Assembly (NCBI RefSeq): GCF_022376445.1 | Contig: NW_025955568.1 | Span: forward strand, 1 to 20,433 | Reading direction: 5' to 3' | DNA: 20,433 nt | Source of the DNA: Fomitopsis serialis | Taxonomy: Eukaryota > Basidiomycota > Agaricomycetes > Polyporales > Fomitopsidaceae | In this document: in pieces, positions 9,505 through 19,600 of the stretch | Position numbering within the stretch: position 1 is the first letter of the stretch | Layout: every line of letters starts with the position of its first letter | Position numbers and translations under genes: made by a program | The notes under the pieces: generated by a model | Seen by the model: the letters and a program-made list of their open reading frames with translations, nothing else | Told to the model about the DNA's origin: nothing | Databases searched by the model: none

Positions 9505-9880
9505 CTCGAGTATGCACGCGACATTAGGAAATCCTTACTATGCCTTACTCACATCCCGGACACTCCAAAAGCGTCTCATCGCGATGCGTCACATCGTGAG
9601 GCATCAAAAAAGAAGCATGTCAAGTAGCGAAGGCGTTATCACAAAAACAATGCGTACTAAGTTGTTGTGGCCGGACGCCTTCATCTGGCTTGTCGTGCCG
9701 AGTGACGATGTTGTTCATGGAAATCTTATCGGGATCGACGTCAATTCGACCTTATCCGTTTATGTAGTTTGCGAGAGAAGGTAGAAATCTTACCGAGGAA
9801 GTTGTTTAAACAGATGACGCCCTGACTGAAGATCTTGTGCTTGTACTTAGAAACTTGGATGACCCGAACGGCCGTATCTG
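9505..9880 (-). pseudogene. Relic A: 3' part of the RMT2-like repeat
   Basis: Read on the minus strand, 9880 down to about 9615 closely matches 19330-19590 on the plus strand. It includes ATCTTCAGTCAGGGCGTCAT, a GGTAAG donor, and a frame reading RIDVDPDKIS and later TRHDKPDEGVRP. The match resumes at 9512-9612 against 19700-19830. A more decayed version is at 14640-14740. The string HDKP-GVR resembles the RMT2 stretch around EPHP and WYDKPGV, so I place it as the distal end of the same relic family; that step is inference. No start codon or intact upstream exon is present, and homology is lost before 10190. A plus-strand frame over the same bases (9512-9784) is probably a shadow. Confidence 0.45.
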
Positions 9881-10243
9881 CGCCCACTCAGTGCGGACGT
9901 GGAGAACGATCACACAGTGAATGCAACTTCTGCACTTACGGTGGTCGGCGAATCACGGAATATTGTGCGCGAGGAGGATCCTCGACAGTCTATACGAGCG
10001 TTGTATGGACTCTTGAGCTGGGCCGTCGTGGCCAGTACACGTTAACGTTCTCTTTATGAGGGAATCTTGTTCAGCCTTCAAGAGCAAGAGTGTCGTCGTC
10101 GCAGTCGCACTGTTGTAGCTCTCAATGCAAAGTATCCGTTGATTAACGACGGAGCCCCGGACACGAAGCTCACCGTATAATACAAGGATGCGTGCAGACT
10201 GCTATTGCTCCTGACCTGATAATCCCCTCGCCACGCAGATACC
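9881..10243. other. Gap between relic A and the dead MBL copy
   Basis: Base composition resembles former coding DNA. On the minus strand around 9850-9900 fragments such as ADTAVRVIQVSKYKHK can be read into relic A, but stops and shifts interrupt every frame. I recognise no gene, RNA or repeat. Confidence 0.4.
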
Positions 10244-11620
10244 TCACTCCCGCCTATTCGCCTTGTTCTCTTTCTCCAGATACTTCCACCTCGAAACCTC
10301 CTTCACGCCCTCCGTCTTCCACCCATTCGCCTCCTACGGCAGCCACCTCATCTTCGCATCCGCGTCCATGCTCCCATCATGGCTCAGGACCATCCACACG
10401 TCCGGACTCGCGTCGAGCGCGATGACGACCTCGAGCGTGTCGCGCGTCTTTTCCCAGTCATCGTGGACAGCGACGGCACGGTCCGCGGGCGCAAGGAACG
10501 GCGCGTCGCGGGCGCACTCACGGAGGGATGCGGGGACGAGCGGCTCGAGCTCGACAGGGAGGGGGACGTGGGGCGAGGGCCGGAGCATCGCGGGGTGGTG
10601 CGCGGCGTCGCCACCGATGAGGATTCAGGTTGCGGCGGGTGAGGGCGTCGTGCGGGCTAGGCCGAGCATGTGGCCGACGCAGTGCAGGATAGCGGGGGTG
10701 AGCTTCTCGTGGATCGGACTGGACGGGATATGTGGGGAGACGTACCCCGGGTGCTTCGAGGAGGTAGAAGCTCCCGTCGCCGAAGTAGTCGTAACTTTTT
10801 AGGCCGCCGACAAGCGGCGCGTCATTACCGAAGGGGATCTCGATGACGTCGCGTCCGAGGAAGTCGGATTCGGGGAACATAGCCTCGGGTTGAGAGGATA
10901 GCCAGGGCGGAATGCAGCCTGATGGAATGATTATTGGCATTAGTTAGGCGGGCGTGTAGACGGATGTACGGTGTAATGGGCGGAATTACTGTATAGATAG
11001 GCTCACCTGGGTACCGGCACCTACGACGAGCGCAGTTGTCGGAGGGAAAGTCGACGGGTTGCCGACGTGGTCAATGCCAGAGGGTGACTAGTAGCGATGC
11101 CAATCCGGCTCTGGGCCAGGGGGAAGGAGACAAGGAGAAGTGCTCAGCGCAACAAGAACGTGGCAAATACATGCCTCCAAATCACCGCATTGATATTCTT
11201 GAGGTCTATCCCATACTCAACGAGAGTTTCCGCGACGTCAGGACCGTACTCCATGATGTGTTGCCCGCTCGCGAGATTAGCCTGTCATAGCTTGGAGGCA
11301 GTAGAGACGTCCTTCCGGAGACCGAGGTCAAAAAAGATCCTCTTGCCTGTGTGCAGAGTGGTTGGCGGCTGACGTGCAACGAGAGCAGGGGGCGTACACA
11401 CCGTTGGGATGCAGTCCAGCCTGACCGATGATTCGTCTGCTCTAGAGCCTGTATCAAAAGACATTAAATGAGCGCGTGTTGAACCATGCTTGCCGTACAA
11501 CCCTGGTGCAGCGGAGAAGAAGGGTGCTGAGCCTACGAACTTGAAAGAATTGAAGATCTTGACAGAGACTGTCACGATCCGAGGCATGCGTGATGCTCGC
11601 GGAGACTGGGATGTGGGCCC
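10244..11620 (-). pseudogene. Broken second copy of the metallo-beta-lactamase gene
   Basis: A same-strand paralogue of the MBL gene at 3774-5234, still alignable along its length with the same exon order. Preserved blocks include SDFLGRDVIEIPF, YDYFGDGSFYLLEAPG, HCVGHMLGLARTT and VLSHDGSMDAD. It cannot make the enzyme. The start ATG region is altered. Exon 2 lacks about 25 nt (47 against 72), shifting the frame. A Trp codon has become TGA at 11287-11285. The zinc motif at 11087-11067 carries two extra bases that destroy HxHxDH. A second Trp has become TGA at 10627-10625, just before GGDAAHH. A Glu has become TAG at 10336-10334. The first donor reads GTTGTA instead of GTGCGT, and the GC donor has decayed to GCATGT. 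The last recognisable codon ends at the TGA at 10246-10244. Confidence 0.88.
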
Positions 11621-11768
11621 AGTCGCAGCTCCTCCTCCTCCTCCCTCTTCCCCCACTGCGCAATCATGCGCGACTGGTCAATCGGTCACTCGTGCGGACT
11701 CGGACTATTGACGCGGTCACGTGGAGCGTTCTCCTGATGAGGGAGAACGTCCGATCGACTGGGAGATA

Positions 11769-11794
11769 CGTTCCCGGAACGCGTTCCGGGAACG
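11769..11794. repeat. 26-bp perfect palindrome
   Basis: Bases 11769-11794 read the same on both strands. The unit is CGTTCCCGGAACG followed by its mirror CGTTCCGGGAACG. Further GGAACG copies follow at 11802-11819. A related direct repeat stands at 13012-13044. It lies about 150 bp beyond the former start of the dead MBL copy. Confidence 0.7.
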
Positions 11795-11940
11795 CTTCTG
11801 CGGAACGCCCCTAGGAACGCTGGTCACATAGTGACAGAGGGCAAAGCGTATGTAGTGGCCTATGTCATAAGCACGAATTTCCAAACCCGGAAGTCAATAG
11901 TACGTACTTAGATACTTACTAGAATGCTTACTAATACACC

Positions 11941-12588
11941 GAGTCCCGACAGGACCTGGGCGACTCCCCCAGATGTTCGGCCCCAAATAGGATCTTTGAG
12001 GGCCGAATTTTGGCCAAATCCCTGGCCTACATTGGATCCCGGAGGCTGCCGAATTGCCATAAGCGCCCATACCCTCGTCCGATTGGATCTCTGAGGGGTG
12101 GTTGGTACGACCATATTCAATTGGTCAGAGGCTGGGTGAGTAGGCGGGTACCTAGGACATTATGATAATTCTGATTTTGCTTGCACATCGCACAAAATAT
12201 CGCTCCGCATAGGTTGTCGGGGCAGCTCACGGGTGACAGTGATGCCATATTTGGTAGGTGTGATGGTGATCAAATGTGAGCCTTGCTTCACACTCGCAAA
12301 CCAGACAACAGCCTCATTCGACATGTAAAATTTATGTTCTATGGTGCTGCAAAACTATAGCTAGACTCTTACGAGACCCAAATTTAGGAATCTATGGCCC
12401 AAAAGCCCCAAAAGTTGAGTCGAAAAGGTGTGACAGTACTCTGTGACACCAGATCACATGACGTGACCAGTGACTGCCCTTGTCCTATATTGGATCCCGG
12501 AGAGCTGAAAAATAGGATCTTTGAGGCTGATTTTGAGGGTCCCGGAGGCCGAACATCTGGGGGAGTCGCCCAGGTCCTGTCCCGACTC
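11941..12588. mobile_element. 648-bp element with 42-bp terminal inverted repeats
   Basis: Bases 11941-11982 and 12547-12588 are inverted copies of each other, matching everywhere except two bases near the outer end (CCC against GGG context). Inside each end lie direct repeats: AAATAGGATCTTTGAGG at 11985 and 12509, and TTGGATCCCGGAG at about 12030 and 12489. The middle has no open frame of note, so this is a non-autonomous element or a folded repeat. I see no clear target-site duplication. Confidence 0.65.
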
Positions 12589-13011
12589 TGTCACACATAA
12601 AGCTGTAAAAACCCAATCGTACTAGCATCAGCAGAGTATAGACTACTGAGTACCAGTAGGTGTATTTTCACTGCCATAGATGAATCACAAGCTATTAATA
12701 ACTCGACGTTCATACAGGTTCATACTCACTGGCGGGGACAGCACTCAGCACGTGATCCAATGTGGCCCAGCGAGCATTGCCTGATTGGGCATATTCTCCA
12801 TATCAGGAAATACCCTTAATTGGCTAACCACACCCACTGCGTAGTGCGTTGTGACCTAACAACCAAACAATGGCCCACAAGATATTGTGATTACTACGAA
12901 CCACTATGTATAAAGATCCGAACGGTCAATTACTATAGATTACTATAATGCAACCGCAGGAGAGTGGCAGCACTATAAACGAAGGTGTCACACGTCGTCA
13001 CGGTGCGTGAT
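12589..13011. other. AT-richer gap without a recognised feature
   Basis: Between the inverted-repeat element and the GTTCCCC repeat I see no gene, RNA or clear repeat. The stretch is more AT-rich than its surroundings and may be remnant transposon DNA. Confidence 0.4.
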
Positions 13012-13044
13012 GTTCCCCGTTCCCCGTTCCCCGTTCCGGGAACG
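13012..13044 (+). repeat. Tandem GTTCCCC (three units) followed by GTTCCGGGAACG
   Basis: Three exact GTTCCCC units at 13012-13032 run into a palindromic GTTCCGGGAAC. The second half, CGTTCCGGGAACG plus TTTCT, matches the right half of the palindrome at 11769-11794 and its following CTTCT. The two therefore bracket a 1.25-kb block containing the inverted-repeat element. Confidence 0.6.
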
Positions 13045-13089
13045 TTTCTCCCCGTGGATCCGACTTTCTGTGATGAGGGCAATCCTGAT

Positions 13090-14760
13090 CGGCGGCTCTG
13101 CTGACACACCGCCCTCTGTTCAAGTTCTCCGCGATTCGGACTACAGCTCGGAGGCCCCGGACAACGGGAATCCGACCAGCTCGACGCGCTTTGGTGGTAC
13201 CAAGACCACGAAGGCTGCACGCACTCGTCTAGACGGACAACAAAGAGCTTATTCGGCGGCGTTCTTGAGTGCTATGTAGCGAACCTCAGTGATTTCATTC
13301 TGCGGCGGCGGGGCTCAGTGCGGCGCAGTGTTCAACTTGCACAACACTGCAGTGGATGTCGTGCTTCCTATGACTAACGCGTGGCATGCGCGAAACGGGT
13401 ATCTATGTGCCAAGCACCTCAGGTACGGCCGAGTCACGCCGTTTTAATATCTCTGATCCTGCCTGTTTCATACCCGCAGGACTGCAGAGCTCCGCCTTGC
13501 TTCATGGTTACCGACCGCGACAGGCTCCCTGTCTATGGTGCTGCAAGTGGCGGATGTGAGTCGTCCCCCCTCCAAACTTCAATTAGTGGAAATCGCGTCA
13601 CGGCGCTTGGCCAGGCGCTCTAACGGTCTCATTCAAAGTCAGCGATGGTGATGGTGCATTATGATAAATTCGGGCACATTGGGTCCTACTGAATGCCTTG
13701 TCGGCGGAGGATGTGCAAGCTGAGTGCGCGATGAGGCGGACTGGAGGTCCCGAACATCAGCTTCGGCGATGGGACCGTAAGTCCCGTCGGTGTCCCGCAA
13801 AGAGCATACTTCACTGAACATGTCAAAACCGACGTCCTTCTCCAAGCATCTCGACACCTCGATATCTGGATGCCGTCAAAACAGCTCCTGCAACCTGCCT
13901 CTCCCCGAAGGCTCGCCGGACGTTGACGGTCAACGGTGAACATATTAAGATGTCCGAGGAGTGCGCCGTCTTCCGCGTCGCGACCCGCAACTTCAACTAC
14001 TACTAGATCCAGGAGCCCCGCATGCGACGGGTAGAGCCATTGGAGGTTCCATCGCGCTCGTTGCTCGATACGACAGGCTCGAGGAGAACTCCGGGAGGGC
14101 GTACTACACGGACAAGCACTTGAAGGCCGCGTCGCATAACTCGCCCGTGATGCCCGTTCTCCTCGCGCTTGTCAGGCCGTGGTACAGCGACTTCTTGGTG
14201 ACACAGTTCATTCTCCCGTGTGACCAGTGCTTGCACAAGCCGGCGGACGACACTTTCAGTATGACGACACGGGGCCCAACGGCCACGTCGAGAGTCATCA
14301 AAGGCGGTCAGTGCCTCAACTTTTCAGAGCAGGGTACGTGTCCCATCATTCGCTGGCGTGTATTGCGGTTGACCGGCGTCCGCGCTATGCAGCATCATCT
14401 AGGGCACGGCCGGGCGGGCACGAATGGCCAGAACGCGCTTTACATATCAGCTCGCGGTACACAACCCGTCCTAGCTGACTTCATCGCTTCCGCAACAATG
14501 CGTATCTCGCGTCGTCGACCGTCGTGACGCTAACATCTGCGTGCAGGGGTAGGTCCGAACGCTTTGAATCGGAGGCGCTTACTAAATTGAAACTTTGAGG
14601 GTACATAGTCAACTTCTCTAAGCCCATGCCCGTGACCCTCGGCGTGCTACAAATGGATAAAATAGAGCGAATGGACGTCGAACTGGGCAGGGTTCTCGCG
14701 AGAAGGTTTGCACGACCTGACAAGCCGGAGGATGTCTGGCCATGACGGCTCGGTATACGT
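13090..14760 (+). pseudogene. Relic B: degenerate RMT2-like gene
   Basis: No frame stays open, but a series of segments in consistent order pairs with relic C (18120-19600) and partly relic A. At 13191 the bases read LWWYQDHEG, the expected continuation of the ankyrin exon at 5815-5945. At 13330-13380 GAVFNLHNTAVDVVL resembles the RMT2 ankyrin motif GAVWN..NTAGD. At 14140-14190 MPVLLALVRPWYSDFL pairs with relic C. At 14255-14280 HFQYDDTGPN does too. At 14480-14510 the bases of LADFIASATM match, and at 14660-14735 PDKPEDVW matches the RHDKP segment. Several frames and stops show long decay. The RMT2 name is an inference from short motifs; the homology among the relics themselves is seen directly. 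It is convergent with FunK1-2. Confidence 0.5.
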
Positions 14761-14987
14761 GCGCCTCTGCGGTGGTAATTTGAGCTGATCGGCATTCTTC
14801 TGTATACGACTCAGACACTATCATTAGAAGCACGGGAAGGGATAGCTTCTCTCGGGCTTGCGTGACGAATGGAAAACGTGGTTATGTACAGAAAGACTGC
14901 GCGAGCAAGGCGTGATGTAATCCTTCCGACGTGACGCAGTTCGAGTTAGTATCCGGGACGTCGTCAAATTGTATCAGTCTCCTTGTG

Positions 14988-17721
14988 TCACGGGCTCACT
15001 TTATTGGTCAACGTCGTGGACAGAGGCCTCAGAGTATTTACATCTGGGTCGAACCTCCTGACCATTGCTGGATTCCGCTGCAGTATGTCGATAGCTTGTT
15101 TCACTGAGTTCAGGAAGAACATATGAGTGACGGGCTCCTCGTCAAGCTGAGCAGTGTCCTCATCCTAACAAATGGTCAGCAACATGACAGGCAGTCAGTC
15201 AGTAATTGAAAGCAACGAAGAACTCACATCATACTGGGCATAGTGATCTGCCTTTTCGTTGCTATCCTTGGCTTCATGGGCCTTCTTCAACTTCTCTTGC
15301 AAAGCTGTGATCACCATGGAAAGAGGCTTCGACAGGTGCTTCCTCACGAACACCTTCCTCTCTTCATCTCCATGATACATCCAGGCAAGTGGCTGTGGTC
15401 CAGCAATTCGTTGTTGTATAATGTCTGTGATTGTCACACCGCCAAAATGATCCACGAAGGCCTTGTCGAGGCTTTCTGGACAACCCGGAATACTGACAAG
15501 GCGTCGCAAGACCGTGTAACCCAAGACATACGCGATCGACTCAAGATCGTATGAAGACCGACGCGGCACTCGAGTTCCAGCCTGAACAGCTCGGAGCAAC
15601 TCCAAAGCCATGAACTGAAGTGTCCCCTAGAAGCACCTGTCGTCAGTACAACAGGAAGAGACGAATCACTTAATGACTCACCGTCACAGGCACTCCTTGT
15701 TGTCTCGATGTCGTATAATCAACCCTTGATCGGACACTACCCTCTGTCATCACCGCCTTCCCACTGGAATCGACGCCTCTCTTGACCGGATCAACAGCTT
15801 CGTGAATGGTGAGGTGATCAATCAACAGACGGTCGACGTGGGCCATGTCAAAGTCGTAGAGAAACCCCGCAGCGGCGCCACCCGGCCAGAGGAGCATATT
15901 GCCGGCGCTGATGTCGCGGTGAAGAATTCCCTTCTCGCACAGATACTGGTGCGCTGAAGCATCGTGAGCTGACGGAGACGGTCTGTGCATGCGACGTGAG
16001 CACACACACCTTCGACGATCGCGTAAAATGCGTTGAGCAGCTGGAGCTCATCAGTGTACTTCCAAAGAGGCTGTCCGACCATCGGGAGTATGATGCGATG
16101 GAGAGCCTTGGAAGGACAGTTCGGATCGTCGGCGTCACCTCGGAGGTTCGCAGTGGTGATCTTCGACCACGTCTGAGGATCTTTGTAGTAGAACACATCG
16201 CTGCCATACCGATGCGTCGCGATACCCGCAGGGAACGTGGGCTTCTCGTCCTGCTCAGCGGCTCCGGACGCAGACTGCGTCCTCCTGTCCGCGTCATCGG
16301 CCTCGCGCTTGAACCCCGTTATCAGATTATACACATCCGTCTCGGCCAATTTCAGAGGGTTGCGCCAGGCGGACTTCAATACGTGAATGTCGCCCTTCAG
16401 AGCCCACTTTCCCTTCGACTGGTAGAGCTCGACCACACGCCACACCTCCGTACCCCGTCCAAGGAGCGACAGGGAGACCCAGATCGGTGGCCCGACCGTA
16501 CACCACGTCCCACTGTCTTTACCGAAGCGGCTGATGCGGTAGGACGCGTAGTAGTCTCCGCCCTCAAGGTGGATTTCGGATCGGACGGAAGGAGGGATAG
16601 AGGGCTCCTGCATGTACCCGCTAAGCTCGTCGCGAGTCACTGGCGTCACAGACGGATCTTGCCCCAGTTGACTGTCCGTCAGGCGCCGCGTGAGTGCGCG
16701 GACAACACGGACGAAGGTCTTTGCGTCGCGCGGACGCCCGGGCTCGCGGCTCTTGTTGTCGTCGTAGATGCTGTGGAGGGGAGAGAGAACAACGCCATCG
16801 CGGTCCACGATCATGACCCGGAAGACCGTGCCTGTGATGAGCAGTGTGACGCTGAAGATCCAGAACGGCCGCAAGGCCATATGATATCGTGCGTGATTCG
16901 CACACTGGAGGACTGCTAGCCTCACCGAGGATTCGTCATGGGAGGATCGTTTTCCTCCTCTCTGACCTCGATCTTGGCAAATCCAACGCAGCTATCCCAG
17001 GATAGACAGTCTGTGGTTCTATCAACCAGTGCGAAATCCGGGCGGGATCCAGAGATGCTCGGAGAATAGGCCTCGGCAGCACGCTCTGAAGGCAGAAACA
17101 TGGCCATATCAGCAGCGCACTTAAATCTGCGCAACGCGGCGTTGTCATTGTTGCTTTGTAGGAATGCGAAGATATTTGCCTAGAATTGGAATGAACACGG
17201 TGGTTGTTAGCACATACTGCTGATCCGGAACGCATGTGCCTACCAGCGGTTCACACATATCCTCTTCGTGATCCTTCTCCACCATTCTGTGCCATCTCTC
17301 CTTGAACGGGCCGTAGTCAGGTATGTCGTCCTCCTCTTGCAGCGCCTTGCTCAGATTTGTCGAGACTTGGCGAAGTCTATGAAGCTGATGTTCCTGCTCC
17401 GCTTGATATTTCTCGTGGCAGCGATCAATGTCGGCGTCGTCTTCCTCGTCAATCCGAAGACGCCTGAAGACAGAAGGGTCATCATACTTGACGCGTCCCA
17501 CAAATTCCTTCAGAAGGATCTCGTGCTGAGTTGAGCTATGGACTGAAATATGTGAGTGCCACCAGCGCACGGATGATCATGAGAATTAAACTCGAGATGT
17601 CTTGATATCGATCTCGCCTCTGGCAGAGCCGCCAGCGATGGATGTATTAGTAATCAATGCGCTCACCAATTAGTCCGTCTTCGTTAGATGTGGGGTCGTC
17701 ACAATTGACCTTTCTCTTCAT
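14988..17721 (-). pseudogene. FunK1 fungal-type protein kinase, copy 2, one frameshift
   Basis: A full-length paralogue of FunK1-1 with the same six-exon plan: 17721-17667, 17542-17244, 17179-16010, 15953-15682, 15626-15228 and 15164-14988. Kinase motifs are intact (GILHRDISAGN, then YDFDMA). All splice sites are usable, including a normal GTGAGT donor for intron 5 where copies 1 and 3 have GCAAGT. Against copy 1, one base is missing in a C-run at about 16940-16942. This sends the frame into TGA at 16924-16922, and exon phases close only if that base is restored. Unless this is a sequencing error, the product stops after roughly 200 residues, before the kinase motifs. The first 118 codons and the last 190 are clearly diverged from copy 1, while the middle is nearly identical. 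The tail lacks the Lys-rich end of copy 1. Confidence 0.85.
15620..16915 (-). repeat. Gene-conversion-like tract shared with FunK1-1
   Basis: Inverted counterpart of 7375-8660. It includes introns 3 (16009-15954) and 4 (15681-15627) at near identity, against unalignable introns 1 and 2 in the same gene. The frameshift of this copy lies about 25 bp outside its upstream edge. Confidence 0.75.
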
Positions 17722-18119
17722 GCTTCGGAGCAGTATAGGGGCACTAGGGCGTGACTGGAGTCGTCGTCACGATTCCCGTCGATTGATCGCGAGGAGTCCT
17801 CAACGCCTGTCATTTGCCGAAAGTCAATCCTTAGACTGCTCTTGAAGGAGCAAAAACCGTTGGTGACAACCTTTTGAGTCCGACTCCGAGTCCAGAGTGA
17901 CTCTCAGAGTCTTCAACGTTCGCGACCGTGTTCCAAGAATCCAACCGCGATGCACATGACGCGTCGCGATCACGTGCAGTTCATTCCTTCCAACTGAACT
18001 TGATGATGATCCCGATCCGTCAAACGCTCTCCTGAGGCCTGACCGGACTCCGAGTCTGCAACCCGTCTGCGGTCCCAAAATTATTGAACGTCTCTCTCTG
18101 CTGACACACCCCTCTCCGC
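17722..18119. promoter_or_regulatory. Divergent promoter region between FunK1-2 and relic C
   Basis: Gene-free stretch upstream of FunK1-2 (minus) and relic C (plus). It contains a run of GAGTC/GACTC words around 17876-17912, including a 13-bp palindrome GACTCTCAGAGTC. The third copy of the E-box repeat (GATCACGTG at 17970, GATGATCCCGAT near 18007) is also here. Its layout mirrors 5946-6541. Confidence 0.4.
17968..18022 (+). repeat. E-box-containing repeat, third copy
   Basis: GATCACGTG, CATTCCTTCC and GATGATCCCGAT occur in the same order as in 5536-5580 and, inverted, 6020-6066. It lies about 100 bp upstream of the ankyrin-like start of relic C. Confidence 0.4.
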
Positions 18120-19600
18120 CGGGACATCGGACTCTACAGTACGACATGGACACCGCGACGAGGTTGACGCGCTTATTCCAAAGAATGGTCGCGGCGGCGC
18201 AGTGTATCAAGACTATGCCAGGGAAGCACCTCCGTTACTGCGTGCGGCCACCTATACCGTCTACAAGAGCTCAGTCGTTACTCGTTGAAGCAGGGTACGG
18301 TTCCGAGCGCTGGTGGAGTTGTGATTTCGTTCTGGGTTGACAGGGTGCGGCGCGCAGTGGTCAAGTGCACAGTACCGCAGGGAATGTCATGCCGAGTGGA
18401 TGACTACAGGTACTTGTAGAACGCTATGTGTGCACCACTCCATCCCTTCTTTCCTGTTAGTTTCACATTAGTAATGCACCGCGCTCTTATACTTCTCTCT
18501 TTACTCGCGGCAAGCGCGGGATATCATCGCCATTATTAAGCCGCTTCCCTTTCCTCAAGCTCAGATTCGTGATGAACACCTTTAACCAGGAGACCTGTCT
18601 CCTTAGCTTGAAGGTCAGCGGCGAAGTGAGTATCAGGTTTCAGGATCAACAAGGAACGTCCTACTGCATGCATTGTCGGCAGAAAACCCGCGACCTAAGT
18701 GCGCCAGTACCAGTACCAAATGCAGGTATCCGTTCTCGGATGTCATGATGTGCTCAATGCTGGCCGTTCATATCAGGCGAGGCTTCAAGACGAGACAGGC
18801 TGCAGGGGTGCAGAACCTGCCCATGTGGCTCATTCTCCTCGCGCTCGTCGGGCAGTGGTACAACGGATTCTATGGCGTGCAGACATCGTCGAGTATGGCC
18901 GGTACCTACACAAGCTGACGGGCCTACGTTTTCAGTATAGCGACCCGGGGCTCAACGTGTTTGCTACCAATGATCATTGATGCCAGTGCGTCAACCACCG
19001 AACCGGAGCACGTGTTCCTTCATTCGCTCGCTGACGACGTGCATCATGGTTGTCGGACGTTCGCGCCATGCAGCTCGTCTAGATTGGCCAGCACTCGTTT
19101 GATGAGCTCGTCTATCGCTGTGCACGATCCATCCGGCTGACTTCATCGCCTCCGCAACAACGCAGGGCTTCTGTCGTCGGCCGTCGACTGTCGAAATGCT
19201 AGCAGGCTTGCACGAGGTCCGCGCGAACGCTTCGGAGACACCGACCAAGTCGAAGGTCTTCAAGGGCAATCGCTCGAGCAACAGCATCGTCGCTCTCAAC
19301 TTGAAGCGTGGCGCTCGACGTCCCCTACAAGCCCAAGACCTTCAGTCAGGGCATCATCTGGTTTATCAACTTCCTCGGTAAGGTCTCTACCCTCTCTCGT
19401 GAACTACATAAATGGATTCGGTCGAATCGACGTCGATCCCGGTAAGATCTCCACGAACAACATCGTCGCTCGGCACGACAAGCCACGTGAAGGCGTCCGG
19501 CCACAACAGCTCAGTACGCATTTCGTTTGTGATAGCGCCTTCGCTAATTGACATGCCTGCTGTAGGCAACACAACTCATGCACTGCCATCTGCAGGCCTA
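18120..19600 (+). pseudogene. Relic C: degenerate RMT2-like gene
   Basis: This is the best preserved of the relics. CGACGAGGTTGACGCGCTT at 18157 echoes the orphan exon (5815-5945). From 18182 one frame reads NGRGGAVYQDYAREAPPLL then RAATYTVYKSSVVTR, close to the RMT2 ankyrin order DGAP-WYQD-EG-ALHAAAYT. At 18365-18410 VHSTAGNVMPS parallels NTAGDIALS. LILLALVGQWYNGFY (about 18829) and LTGLRFQYSDPGLN (about 18915) pair with relic B. PADFIASATTQG lies at about 19137. IDVDPGKISTNNIVARHDKP at 19428-19490 pairs with relic A. Stops and frame changes break it repeatedly. RMT2 identity is inferred. It is convergent with FunK1-3 and divergent from FunK1-2. Confidence 0.5.

Noticed and set aside
9512..9784. 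90-codon plus-strand frame similar to a 61-codon minus-strand frame at 19387-19572
   Set aside because: The similarity comes from the duplicated relic DNA. The opposite strand carries the HDKP-type segment that is also recognisable in relic B, so this frame is more likely a shadow. I cannot exclude a short real peptide.
10625..11287. Classical repeat-induced point mutation in the dead MBL copy
   Set aside because: The Trp-to-TGA changes are not in the CpA context typical of that process, and the region is not AT-enriched; listed only as a mild mutation-bias question.
10244..11656. The second MBL copy as a functional gene with unusual splicing
   Set aside because: The zinc motif itself is frame-disrupted and three separate stops fall in conserved exons, so no single splice change rescues it.
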